A stretch of 64,000 nucleotides of DNA, taken from Hymenobacter lucidus. GTDB taxonomy: Bacteria; Bacteroidota; Bacteroidia; Cytophagales; Hymenobacteraceae. The notes below the pieces were generated by a model. That model was given only the letters and a program-made list of their open reading frames with translations. It was not told the DNA's origin and did not search any database. Positions within the stretch are counted from its first letter, which is position 1, and every line of letters begins with the position of its first letter. This document shows positions 24,858-33,003 of the stretch, piece by piece. The stretch is taken from positions 1 to 64,000 of the forward strand of contig NZ_JAJADR010000014.1 of the NCBI RefSeq assembly GCF_020447265.1, read 5' to 3'. The position numbers and the translations under genes were made by a program.

Positions 24858-25856
24858 TTAGCTAAAGCTGCGCTGGCTGGGCTCTTTCAGCATATTCTCC
24901 GCACTCCAAGTAGTTCCTAGCCAGATGAGTACGCCGTCTGGGCCAATAAACCTATCCCTGCCATTTTCTACCGGTTCCTGACCAAGTATTCTTCGCAGCT
25001 TTGGCAGTCTCTCTGTAAGTACTGCGTACCAACCTGATTGCTCTAAGAAATAACTATCTATTTCATTTAGTAGACCGATTCTTACGTCCAAGTCTGGAAA
25101 GTAACGGGTAATGTATTCCCGATTGCCATGAGTTTCGACCTCTGCACCTTGACTATTGCTATCAATAAGGCTACGAAGTGGCTCATAGTAGTGCTGAAGG
25201 AAATCTAGTGGGTCGATGGTATATCCTTCGTCGTTTGACTCACCTTCAGGGTCTTCCCAAGTTGCATGTAGAATGCCTGCTCCCTTTGTATAGGAAATGC
25301 AGGCTATTGGAACATAATTCTTGATATTTATAGGCTGGGCTCGGCAGGCTTGCTCAAGGGCGCTTTCCATCAAACCGCTTTCAATTGCATTACTCCGGCC
25401 TTTCGCCTCCAAGACGAACCACTCTTTTTGAGGATTCATACCGATAAGGTCAGGCCGAGTACCCTTCAGCTTCTGGCCATGACTTTTTAGGTAGCTATCG
25501 TAGTGCAGTACCCAAGGAACAGTTAAGCAATGGCCGGATAAATATTTAGCCATTGTGAGCCCCATGAAATAAGAAATGGCGGTCTTTTCGCTACCATCGA
25601 GCGCCTTATACAAATCGGTTTGCTGAAACTCCCCTTTTGCCGACTCCTTCCAGTTCATTTTAATCATGTGCAAGCGCATCAGGCGCTCGTGGCGCGAATA
25701 CTCCTTGTGCTGGTTAATCTCGCTTGCACCTGCCTTGCCCGCTGTAATGGCGGCCCAAACCAGATTGCTCCAATAGACAATAACTGTGTTTTCGCTGGTA
25801 CATCTCGGATACTTAGCGGTATTGAATCCAGCAGAAGCATAAGTCAGTGTAGGCAT
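24858..25856 (-). CDS. Putative PD-(D/E)XK nuclease-like protein
   Basis: A 332-residue protein with a plausible PD-(D/E)XK core: TRPDLIGM (Asp136) followed by WFVLEAKGRS (Glu150, Lys152), the D-x13-ExK arrangement of restriction-type nucleases. The N-terminal ~110 residues are helical. No helicase or methylase motif is present. It lies in the RM island between hsdS/AlbA-like genes and hsdR, with low GC compared with hsdM. Role as an extra nuclease or effector is inferred from motif and place. Confidence 0.65.
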   Translation of the reverse strand: MPTLTYASAGFNTAKYPRCTSENTVIVYWSNLVWAAITAGKAGASEINQHKEYSRHERLMRLHMIKMNWKESAKGEFQQTDLYKALDGSEKTAISYFMGLTMAKYLSGHCLTVPWVLHYDSYLKSHGQKLKGTRPDLIGMNPQKEWFVLEAKGRSNAIESGLMESALEQACRAQPINIKNYVPIACISYTKGAGILHATWEDPEGESNDEGYTIDPLDFLQHYYEPLRSLIDSNSQGAEVETHGNREYITRYFPDLDVRIGLLNEIDSYFLEQSGWYAVLTERLPKLRRILGQEPVENGRDRFIGPDGVLIWLGTTWSAENMLKEPSQRSFS

Positions 25857-25993
25857 TGTGTTATTAGTTAGCTTGGATGGTATTACAAAATTTGTTTTCG
25901 TTTCCGCATATCATTGCCTCAAGTCTGACCCTGCCGTGCGAGTGAACAGATTAGAAAACGTCCGGCGCAGATGCTCACGACGTTTCTCATCTT

Positions 25994-26299
25994 TTAGGAC
26001 AGGCAGGTATATGCAGGGTCAATCTGCGGCCTGAAATGTAGAGCATCTAAGTAGGTCAATGCACCACGCATGGCATACCGCTGATTTGGTTTCATTGCCA
26101 TATGGTAGGCACGTAGCTGCTCCATAATTGGAAGACAATGGCTATGCGAGTAAACATCGCCTCTTAAGGAGTACAGGCATTCTGCTACTCGGGACGCATC
26201 ATCTACACTACCTATTTCAACTGGCTGCGAGCCTACTATAAGCTCAAAATATTCCTTGCGCTTTTCGGCTTGGGGCGTACCTCCTAGCGTATGGGTTGA
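25994..26299 (-). pseudogene. Frame-shifted C-terminal continuation of the AlbA_2 protein
   Basis: Downstream of the stop of the AlbA_2 gene, a second frame stays open for ~100 codons and reads like real protein (for example TPQAEKRKEYFELIVG and QRYAMRGALTYLDAL), ending at 25994. It has no start codon near its beginning and overlaps the end of the upstream frame. The simplest reading is a one-base shift near 26290-26300 that cut the original C-terminus. A sequencing error or programmed frameshift would look the same. Confidence 0.6.
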
Positions 26300-27192
26300 A
26301 TAGCTTGCTGTATATCTAGCTGCATGGCCTGGAAAAGGAAATAAACCGGGACATTAACTGTATTGCCATGCACGATTGCCTTAATATAATCCTGAGGTGC
26401 AGCTTCCAGATTACCTGTGCTGAAGGCTTTAAGCAAGTCTTCTTCATACAGCGGCTTGGACCTGGTAATAACACGGGCTACTTCTGGTATTTCGCCAATG
26501 ATGCGTAGAGTGGGAGAACCCTCGGCACGCTCCGAATACCTATCTACTATCTGAATTTGGCTAAGTAGAGCCTCATCCAGAATAAAGGTGTTGGCGTTTG
26601 ACTTAATCTCGCCAGTTTTTTTGTTCAGGAAGCCAATATTGTCGACTCCAATGGTAGCGCACTTCTCGAAGATGTTACGCCATTTCCGGGTTTCATCCTC
26701 CCGTACTTGGTTGATGATATTGACCAAATCACCAGCTTTAATTTTCTCAGACTTAGCCCCGTAGCGAAAGTATATATCCGCTCCGAACGTAGCCGCAGAA
26801 TCCTTTGTGCAGACAACAGGCTTGGTTTGGCTTTCCTTCACCCAAATGATACCCAGCGTTTTGCCGTCTACCTCATATTCTGCGCGCTCATATTCTATAT
26901 AGGGCGAGAATAGCTCGTTTAAGTATGTGGTGATTACCGAGTCATCAACAGCTACGAAGTTGGACACGCCCAACACTTCGTGCGGTGTGTCTTTAACCCC
27001 GAAGACTAAGCAGCCGCCCCGGTTATTGGCAAAGGCTGCCATGGATTTGGCATACTTGGCGCGGCTTTCTTTGGTATTCCAATCAAACTCCCGCTTGAAC
27101 TCGGTGGTCACCGACTCGCGACGAATAAGGCGCCCATGATTGTTCAGACGAAAGAAATCGGCAAGCCACTCGTCATCGTGTATATTAATCAT
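26284..27192 (-). CDS. AlbA_2 domain putative DNA-binding protein
   Basis: A 302-residue protein with an N-terminal AlbA_2 (Schlafen-AAA-like) domain: ESVTTEFKREFDWN, then SMAAFANNRGGCLVFGVKD, the hallmark segments of this family. AlbA_2 proteins include transcription regulators and defence-associated Schlafen-like proteins. The C-terminal half is unrecognised and the frame seems to be cut: a protein-like continuation exists in another frame (25994-26299). It is 139 bp downstream of hsdS, behind a 28-bp palindrome. Confidence 0.8.
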   Translation of the reverse strand: MINIHDDEWLADFFRLNNHGRLIRRESVTTEFKREFDWNTKESRAKYAKSMAAFANNRGGCLVFGVKDTPHEVLGVSNFVAVDDSVITTYLNELFSPYIEYERAEYEVDGKTLGIIWVKESQTKPVVCTKDSAATFGADIYFRYGAKSEKIKAGDLVNIINQVREDETRKWRNIFEKCATIGVDNIGFLNKKTGEIKSNANTFILDEALLSQIQIVDRYSERAEGSPTLRIIGEIPEVARVITRSKPLYEEDLLKAFSTGNLEAAPQDYIKAIVHGNTVNVPVYFLFQAMQLDIQQAIQPIR

Positions 27193-27289
27193 ACAGCGCT
27201 CATTGTACTAGGGAGGGTTCAATTAGGTAGACCATGTACTCAGGCCTACCAAAGCGGTGGAGATGCTTTGGCAAGCCTAGCATGACCGG

Positions 27290-27317
27290 TTAACATGGTG
27301 GAATTCCACCACGTTAA
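27290..27317. promoter_or_regulatory. 28-bp near-perfect palindrome between hsdS and AlbA_2 gene
   Basis: The interval contains TTAACATGGTGGAA / TTCCACCACGTTAA, a palindrome with one mismatched pair. It lies 15 bp after the hsdS stop and 98 bp before the AlbA_2 start. No T-run follows on the minus strand, so it fits an operator or processing hairpin better than a terminator. Confidence 0.55.
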
Positions 27318-27331
27318 AAGGAAACTTCGAA

Positions 27332-28615
27332 TCAGTTATGCGGCACCCGCAGCTGGCCCGTGAGCAGCTGCTGCATCAGGCCCTTTTTCTGCTGCTGCCA
27401 CTGCCGGAGTTGGGCCTGGAGCAGTTCAATTTCCTGGTTCAGTGCTTCGATTGTCTGAACAATTTTGCGTTGTTCCTGAACCGATGGGGGGATTGGCACA
27501 GAGTGCTTGAAGTAGTCCCGCAGATTGAAGGTCATCTTCTCGATGTGCACGCCATGACTAGCTAGCAGCGCTATGTTATAGAGCTGTGGCAGATGGGATA
27601 GGTAGTTGAAGAACTCAATTAGTAGTTCGTCTTCGCTCTTGCTGACAAGCGAGATATACGAGCCGGACACTTTCATACCCTCAAACTCTTCTGTTGCCAG
27701 TCCCAATGCACCGTGAACCACTTGCATTTTCGAAATCAGAAAGTCTCCGGCATGTACATCTTTCAAGCCTTTAGTAAGAATCTGATGCCCGTGTAGACTT
27801 TCTCGAAAGTATAGGCCACCTGAACGACGACGCACACTAACTAGGTTATATAATTCGTCATCGTCCCACACGATATCCCGACTCACTTCTTGCAGGATGT
27901 TGCCCAGCTTCATCTCACGCCACGGCTGCTCCTGGAACTCGGGAAACCGTCGCTGGCCCGTGAGCAGCTGCTGCATCAGTCCACGCTTGTATTTGTGCTT
28001 AGCCTCAATCAAATCGGTTAGCCCTTTTTCATACTTTTCCCACTGCTTCAGAAAAGACACGATAAGGGTCTGCTCTGACTTTGTGGGTAGCGGAAATGTG
28101 AAATGAGTGAGGGTGCCAGCATTAATATTTTTCTGGCCGCCGCCGGCTTGCCCGTTGCTGACAAATTCTTTCCCTAGTTCCGAATTGATGAGGTAGCACA
28201 GGTAATCACTATCTACCAAAGACGGTTTCGGCCTGGATATGAGCGTAGTGAAGCTTTGAGCGTTTTCAAACTCTTTTGTAACTACAGCCGATATTCCCGG
28301 ATAGCCGGTACGGACAGTTAGAATGTCGCCGACACGGAGCCGCTTGTTTCTGAATGAATGCTCGTATTCTTCGTCGATAAAAAGCAAGTCACTGGTATCC
28401 AGATAGCCTTCCTTTATATTGAGGTTGCGCAGCAAGATTATACCGGTATTACGGTAGGCATGAGTTGCCGCGCTGGCTATACCTACAGTGACCTTTGAGG
28501 TAACGTCGCTTAGCTTCATCACTTCCCACTCTTCAGGAATCCACCCGAAGCGTGTCAGCTTGTATCCCGGCTTCGGTGCGGCAGCCGACGTAGTTGTTAT
28601 ATCCATCGTCTCCAT
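27332..28615 (-). CDS. hsdS: Type I restriction enzyme, S subunit
   Basis: A 427-residue specificity subunit with two target-recognition domains, each followed by a conserved helix: the first repeat ends LMQQLLTGQRRFPEF near the middle, the second LMQQLLTGQLRVPHN at the C-terminus. TRD1 covers about residues 20-190 and TRD2 about 230-400. It decides the DNA sequence recognised by HsdM and HsdR. It starts 2 bp after the hsdM stop. The matching repeats could support recombination between TRDs. Confidence 0.95.
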   Translation of the reverse strand: METMDITTTSAAAPKPGYKLTRFGWIPEEWEVMKLSDVTSKVTVGIASAATHAYRNTGIILLRNLNIKEGYLDTSDLLFIDEEYEHSFRNKRLRVGDILTVRTGYPGISAVVTKEFENAQSFTTLISRPKPSLVDSDYLCYLINSELGKEFVSNGQAGGGQKNINAGTLTHFTFPLPTKSEQTLIVSFLKQWEKYEKGLTDLIEAKHKYKRGLMQQLLTGQRRFPEFQEQPWREMKLGNILQEVSRDIVWDDDELYNLVSVRRRSGGLYFRESLHGHQILTKGLKDVHAGDFLISKMQVVHGALGLATEEFEGMKVSGSYISLVSKSEDELLIEFFNYLSHLPQLYNIALLASHGVHIEKMTFNLRDYFKHSVPIPPSVQEQRKIVQTIEALNQEIELLQAQLRQWQQQKKGLMQQLLTGQLRVPHN

Positions 28616-28617
28616 GC

Positions 28618-30144
28618 TTACGCCTCCACATTAATACCCAACTCGCGCAGGTAGGTATGCACCTGGTCACGCACGGCGGCCAGCTCGCCTTCCAGTCGGG
28701 TGATTTCCTGCTGGGTTTCTATAAGGCTAATGACCGATTCGGCCTCCTGGGTATCCACGTAGCGCGGAATGTTGAGGCTATAGTCGTTTTCGAGCAGCTG
28801 GGCCGGGGTTACGCGCTGGGCGTAACGCTCCTCGGTTTCGTAGCGGCGGTATGCGGCCACCACACGAGCCATGTGGGCCTCACCGAGGCGGTTCTGGTTT
28901 TTGCCAGCGTCGAAGTCGCGGCTGGCATCGATGAAAAGCACATCGTTGGTGATACGGCCTCGGCGAAAGAGCAGGATAGCGGCCGGAATGCCAGTACCGA
29001 AGAAGAGATTACCGGGCAGGCCGATGACGGCATCGAGCAGATTTTCTTCGATGAGGCGCTGGCGAATCTTGCCCTCGGTGCCGCCCCGGAACAGTACGCC
29101 GTGGGGCACGATGACGCCGGCCTGGCCGTGGCCGTCGAGGGTTGTTTCAATCATGTGCAGAATGAAGGCGTAGTCGCCCTTGCTCTTGGGCGGCAGGCCG
29201 CGGTAGAAGCGGCCGTGGCGGTCGAGGCCGGCTTCGTCATGGCCCCACTTGTCGAGGGAGAAGGGCGGGTTGGCGGCTACCACGTCGTAGCGGCGCAGGT
29301 TTTCGCCGTCGAGCAGGCGGGGGTTACGCAGGGTGTCCCCCCACTCAATCTGGGCATCGTCGAGGCCGTGCAGGAACATGTTCATGCGGCACAGCGCGTA
29401 GGTCGAACCGTTGATTTCCTGGCCGTAGATAGACACGTTTTGCGAGCCCACCTGGCGGGCCATCTTGATGAGCAGGGAGCCGGAGCCGCAGGTGGGGTCG
29501 CAGATGCGGGCGCCGGGCTGGGGGTTGAGCAGGCGGGCCAACAGTTCGGCTACTTCGCCAGGGGTGTAGAACTCGCCGCCCTTCTTGCCGGCATCAGCGG
29601 CGAAGCGGGAAATGAGGTATTCGTAGGCATTGCCGATGACGTCTTCACCGCCTACCACGGAAGGGCGCAGGTCAAGGCGCGGGTCGGCGAAGTCCTGGAG
29701 CAGCAGCTTGAGGCGGGTGTTCCGCTCCCGGGTCTGGCCCAGGTTGGGCTCGGAGTTGAAGTCGATGTTGCGGAACACATCGGTCAGCTTGCCGCGGTTG
29801 GCGGTTTCGAGGTCGTCGAGGGCGATGTTGATGAGCTCACCGATGTTGTCGGCGTTGCGCTGCTGGTAGAGGTAGTCGAAAGCACAGTGCTCGGGCACCT
29901 GAAAGCGCTCCAGCTGCATGGCGCGGGCGGCGCGGGCTTCGTCGCCCTGGTACTTGGTGAGGTAGGCGGCGTGGTGGTCTTTCCACACATCGCTGAGATA
30001 CTTCACGAAAAGCAGCGTGAGGATGTAGTCTTTGTACTGGGTGGGGTCGACGGTACCGCGCAGGGTGTCGCAGGCGCGCCAGAGGATGTTGTTGATTTCT
30101 GCCTGGGAGACGCGGGGCGTGGTGGTGGGTTGTTCTGGGGTCAT
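28618..30144 (-). CDS. hsdM: Type I DNA methyltransferase, M subunit
   Basis: A 508-residue N6-adenine methylase. An N-terminal helical HsdM domain (INNILWRACDTLRGTVD) is followed by the SAM-binding motif DPTCGSGSLLI and the catalytic NPPF motif (VVAANPPFSLDKWG). It methylates host DNA with HsdS and completes the restriction complex with HsdR. A small ORF of unknown role and a half-HsdS-like gene precede it. A long open frame on the opposite strand over this gene is only an antisense shadow. Confidence 0.96.
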   Translation of the reverse strand: MTPEQPTTTPRVSQAEINNILWRACDTLRGTVDPTQYKDYILTLLFVKYLSDVWKDHHAAYLTKYQGDEARAARAMQLERFQVPEHCAFDYLYQQRNADNIGELINIALDDLETANRGKLTDVFRNIDFNSEPNLGQTRERNTRLKLLLQDFADPRLDLRPSVVGGEDVIGNAYEYLISRFAADAGKKGGEFYTPGEVAELLARLLNPQPGARICDPTCGSGSLLIKMARQVGSQNVSIYGQEINGSTYALCRMNMFLHGLDDAQIEWGDTLRNPRLLDGENLRRYDVVAANPPFSLDKWGHDEAGLDRHGRFYRGLPPKSKGDYAFILHMIETTLDGHGQAGVIVPHGVLFRGGTEGKIRQRLIEENLLDAVIGLPGNLFFGTGIPAAILLFRRGRITNDVLFIDASRDFDAGKNQNRLGEAHMARVVAAYRRYETEERYAQRVTPAQLLENDYSLNIPRYVDTQEAESVISLIETQQEITRLEGELAAVRDQVHTYLRELGINVEA

Positions 30145-30157
30145 GTTCTAGCGGGTT

Positions 30158-30216
30158 GGCCTCACCCCCTGCCCCCCTCCAATGGAGAGGGGAGCCGAGA
30201 AGGCGCGGGTAGTTTT
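30158..30216. repeat. REP-like GC-rich repeat before hsdM
   Basis: The short interval between hsdM and the 99-residue ORF holds a C-rich run, CCCCTCCAATGGAGAGGGG, forming an imperfect hairpin, preceded by TCACCCCCTGCCC. This form (CTCACCCC...GGAGAGGGG) is familiar to me as a common intergenic repeat type in Bacteroidota genomes; I cannot search for other copies. It probably does not end transcription into hsdM. Confidence 0.55.
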
Positions 30217-30229
30217 CTGGGGGGAATGA

Positions 30230-30526
30230 TTAGGACTGACGGTGCGGGTCGCCAGGAATGGCCGACCATTTGTCCCATTCGACGGCTACGCAACGCTCCA
30301 GGCGAATCTGCCTGTTTGCGGACTGATTAGAATTCAGCGCCTGGATGACTTGCTGCATGTCGGCCAGCGCAGTTTGCGGAGTAGTACCCGTCTTCCAAAA
30401 CGACGTGTTGGGCAGATAATAATTCTGGTTACCGGAAGACCAGGCATCTGCATATCCTTTGGTTTGCATTGCCGATTTTACCTCTGTATGACGGATGGTG
30501 ATGTCGTAGGTGATAAGTGCGTTCAT
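30230..30526 (-). CDS. Small protein of ferredoxin-like outline, RM operon
   Basis: A 98-residue protein starting MNALITYDITIRH. The predicted order is strand (ALITYDI), helix (EVKSAMQTKGYADAW), strand (NYYLPNTSFW), helix (LADMQQVIQALN), strand (LERCVAVEWDKWS), the outline of a ferredoxin-like fold as in Cas2/VapD-type proteins, including an Asp at the end of strand one. I do not claim it is Cas2; there are no CRISPR repeats here. I chose the ATG at 30526. It lies between the half-HsdS-like gene and hsdM, with 14 bp to the former. Confidence 0.65.
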   Translation of the reverse strand: MNALITYDITIRHTEVKSAMQTKGYADAWSSGNQNYYLPNTSFWKTGTTPQTALADMQQVIQALNSNQSANRQIRLERCVAVEWDKWSAIPGDPHRQS

Positions 30527-30540
30527 GGTCAACGAGTAGG

Positions 30541-31125
30541 TTAAGCGGTGAGAAAGGAGCCGGTGGCAGCGTGGATGGCATCCTGGAAAGCCTGCTGATA
30601 GAGAAGTGCCTTCTGCTGCAAAAGGCGCTCGGTGAGCTGCTGCTCATGAAGCCAGAGCTGGTGGAGGCTGGCCAAGCTGTGCTGGATGGAGAGCGGGGGC
30701 AGGTCGATGGTGGTGGCCAGCAGGGCGGCTTTGTTGAGGACAGGGACGGTAGTGCTGGCGTTGGTGATGCCCTGAAGGCGGCGTTGCGTTTGAGGATGGT
30801 TGAGGTAGGCGGCCAGATAGGCCGGTACTACTTCAGGATTGGGCCGCAGGACGAAGAAGCCGGAGGAGGCCACGTAGCCCGCCAGCTCGTCGGTGACCAG
30901 TGTGGCGGCGTAGCGGCCGCCTTTGGCAGGCAGCAGCACATCGCCGGGGTGCAGCTGAGCTCGTTCGGTAGCGGGTGTGGCGGAGGCAAACCGGGTGGGG
31001 GTTTGGGTTATCCGACGTCCAGTGCTATCGAGGTCGCTGGGAAGTAGCAGAGGCAAGGGGCCTTCTTCCACCGGCTTCTCGTAGCTTCCCAAGAAAGTTG
31101 AAGTGATTTCGGAGAGGGTGAACAC
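30541..31125 (-). CDS. Half-size HsdS-like protein (single target-recognition domain)
   Basis: A ~194-residue protein that looks like one TRD of a type I specificity subunit: LHPGDVLLPAKGGRYAATLV, GYVASSGFFVLRP, and a C-terminal helix with LTERLLQQKALLYQQAFQDAI. An S subunit with one TRD can act as a dimer or compete with full HsdS. The start is probably GTG at 31125 (VFTLSEIT), because an upstream ATG at 31164 overlaps the -7 box TACTTTTG. It appears to be the first gene of the RM operon. Confidence 0.75.
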   Translation of the reverse strand: MFTLSEITSTFLGSYEKPVEEGPLPLLLPSDLDSTGRRITQTPTRFASATPATERAQLHPGDVLLPAKGGRYAATLVTDELAGYVASSGFFVLRPNPEVVPAYLAAYLNHPQTQRRLQGITNASTTVPVLNKAALLATTIDLPPLSIQHSLASLHQLWLHEQQLTERLLQQKALLYQQAFQDAIHAATGSFLTA

Positions 31126-31130
31126 GAATA

Positions 31131-31213
31131 TTATCTTCTGTAGTACGCTACAAAAGTAATGCACGTTCCGTTACCAACCAATAAATATCTTCTGTATTTG
31201 CCTACAAAATAGA
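31131..31213 (-). promoter_or_regulatory. RM operon promoter with two tandem palindromes
   Basis: On the minus strand TACTTTTG (TAnnTTTG type) is preceded 20 bases upstream by TTG, the Bacteroidota sigma-factor spacing. Two related dyads overlap this region: CTTCTGTAG-4-CTACAAAAG at 31135-31156 and CTTCTGTA-6-TACAAAA at 31190-31210. The first covers the -7 box, the second lies upstream of -33, as expected for two operator sites of a repressor, perhaps a controller of restriction. Confidence 0.65.
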
Positions 31214-31305
31214 ATTCTTTGTGCGCCTTCTACAATCCAATCATGGCTTAGTGCGCAGACACGGATTAACCATAATGGGTAACAGGTTTAATATTAGCGC
31301 ATTAG

Positions 31306-32835
31306 TCAACGCAGGCGATACCGCTTGAGTAGCTTGCGCACCTGCGGGCCCTGCGTGGAGTCAGGAGCCTGTAGCTGCTGGGCGTCTTCGCGGTAGTACA
31401 CCTCGCGGAGGGGTTGCTCGAAATCGGCGCGGAGAGCTGGGAGATTGGCGGGGAGGAATTCTTCATCAAGCGAAGCAAAGGCCGATGGCAAATGCTTCTG
31501 AGCGTGCTGGTGAAAAAATTCTACATGCAGGCCTTTGGGCTCAGTGGGTGCGGAGCGGTAGCGGCGTTGGCGGGCTCGTTCAAGCCAGCGCGATACGCGG
31601 GTGGCATTATCTGGGGTAGTGGATACATAAGGCTCCCTACTATTTGAAATATCGTCTGCTGCAGGTGAGGGCGCTACTCGGTTATTGGCATCAAAAGGGG
31701 CTACATCGTGCAGAGTGGAATCCCACTGAATTGGGGCTGCGATTTGCACTGCCCGGTACAGCGGCCGGTCAGCCCCATAATAGTCGGTACGCATCCCAGC
31801 CTGAGCCAGCATCTTATTGGTTTCTTCGTCGGCCCGCCATTTGGCTTCAGCTGGGGCCTTATCGTCGGCGAATTGCAAATCTTGGGGCAGTTCGTCGAGG
31901 ATGCGAATGGAGACGTGATAACGAAACTTACGTAAAGTCTCGCGGGAGTGCTCCTCCTCCAACGGAGCTACAAATGGTAACTGGGTGCCATTGCGCACAG
32001 CGAGGTGGCGCTGGCCAAGCCGGATATCGTAGGAACCAGGGTCATCAGGAAAAATGCTTCCCTGCATGTGTAGAGCAGCTGAGAAATAACGGACGGGTCC
32101 ACCCGCCAGGTCATGGGCGCGAATAGCTAATTGGTTCTTGTCGTTATCTATGAGCTTGAATTGATTCAACTCCTGAGCATCGGCGCCGGCCAGCAGAATG
32201 AGATGCTGCGCCAGAGTGGTCATCTCGTTGGAATCCCAGGCCAATGGCATGAAGTAGGGGCCGGACTCCACCTCGTCCTTGGGCAGCCCCTGCAGTTCCT
32301 TGTAGGTATCAAGCAGATTGGGGTCGAACTGGCGACAATCAGGGTCTTGCAGGATGCTGCTGAAATATCGCTGCGCCTGCGTATAAAGTACATCGTCCTT
32401 AAAACAAGGCAGCACCAGGGTAGCCTCGCGGTTGACCCCTTTTAGCGCTTGCTTGGTGAAATTGTGGCTGCCCACCCACAACTCTGCTTTGTTATCGGGC
32501 AGGTCGATAAGCAGCATTTTGGTGTGGAGTAGATGGCGCTGTAAGTACGCATCCAGCTTCTTGGGCTGAATTTCCTTGAAAAAAAGATATAGCTTGGTGA
32601 CGCCCAACTCGTAAAACTGAGCCAGCTTGTCAACGTTGGTGGGGGAATGAATGTCGGCTATGCAAAACGAGCCCGGCTGGGCCAAGACCCTTTCCAAGTC
32701 GTGGCTAACCACACCTGGCCCGATACTCCAGAAGCAAACGGAAGCGTATAAAGCCTCGGCGTGCTGAAGAGAGCTATTGAGCTGCTGGATAATAGAGCGC
32801 TTATACGGATTAGCAGGTAGCAGGGATAGGTCCAA
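31306..32835 (-). CDS. Phospholipase-D-like (HKD) nuclease-domain protein
   Basis: A 509-residue protein with a PLD-type active site in the N-terminal domain: HTKMLLID (His104, Lys106, Asp111) followed by VGSHNFTKQAL, the HxK...D...GSxN pattern. Only one HKD copy is seen, so two subunits would have to pair. The C-terminal ~350 residues are unknown, with scattered Asp/Arg-rich parts. PLD-like proteins with a single HKD occur in restriction enzymes (BfiI type) and defence loci such as DISARM. Its place next to the RM island supports a defence role; substrate unknown. Confidence 0.8.
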   Translation of the reverse strand: MDLSLLPANPYKRSIIQQLNSSLQHAEALYASVCFWSIGPGVVSHDLERVLAQPGSFCIADIHSPTNVDKLAQFYELGVTKLYLFFKEIQPKKLDAYLQRHLLHTKMLLIDLPDNKAELWVGSHNFTKQALKGVNREATLVLPCFKDDVLYTQAQRYFSSILQDPDCRQFDPNLLDTYKELQGLPKDEVESGPYFMPLAWDSNEMTTLAQHLILLAGADAQELNQFKLIDNDKNQLAIRAHDLAGGPVRYFSAALHMQGSIFPDDPGSYDIRLGQRHLAVRNGTQLPFVAPLEEEHSRETLRKFRYHVSIRILDELPQDLQFADDKAPAEAKWRADEETNKMLAQAGMRTDYYGADRPLYRAVQIAAPIQWDSTLHDVAPFDANNRVAPSPAADDISNSREPYVSTTPDNATRVSRWLERARQRRYRSAPTEPKGLHVEFFHQHAQKHLPSAFASLDEEFLPANLPALRADFEQPLREVYYREDAQQLQAPDSTQGPQVRKLLKRYRLR

Positions 32836-33003
32836 GATGGGAAGAGTTTTGGTAAACGGAATCCCGAAACTACGGCATTTATTTTCCTACTTTCTCCGCA
32901 TTTTACCTCCGCAAACTCTTGCGTTTTATTTGATTATATGCCACACCGATAGAGGCCTATGCTCCTAGTTTTCTACCACAAAGACCATGGCTAATATTTA
33001 ATA

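Noticed and set aside
28594..30330. Long open frame of 578 codons on the plus strand
   Set aside because: It lies antisense to hsdM, whose motifs are intact; Val/Gly/Ala/Gln bias is typical of a shadow of GC-rich coding DNA.
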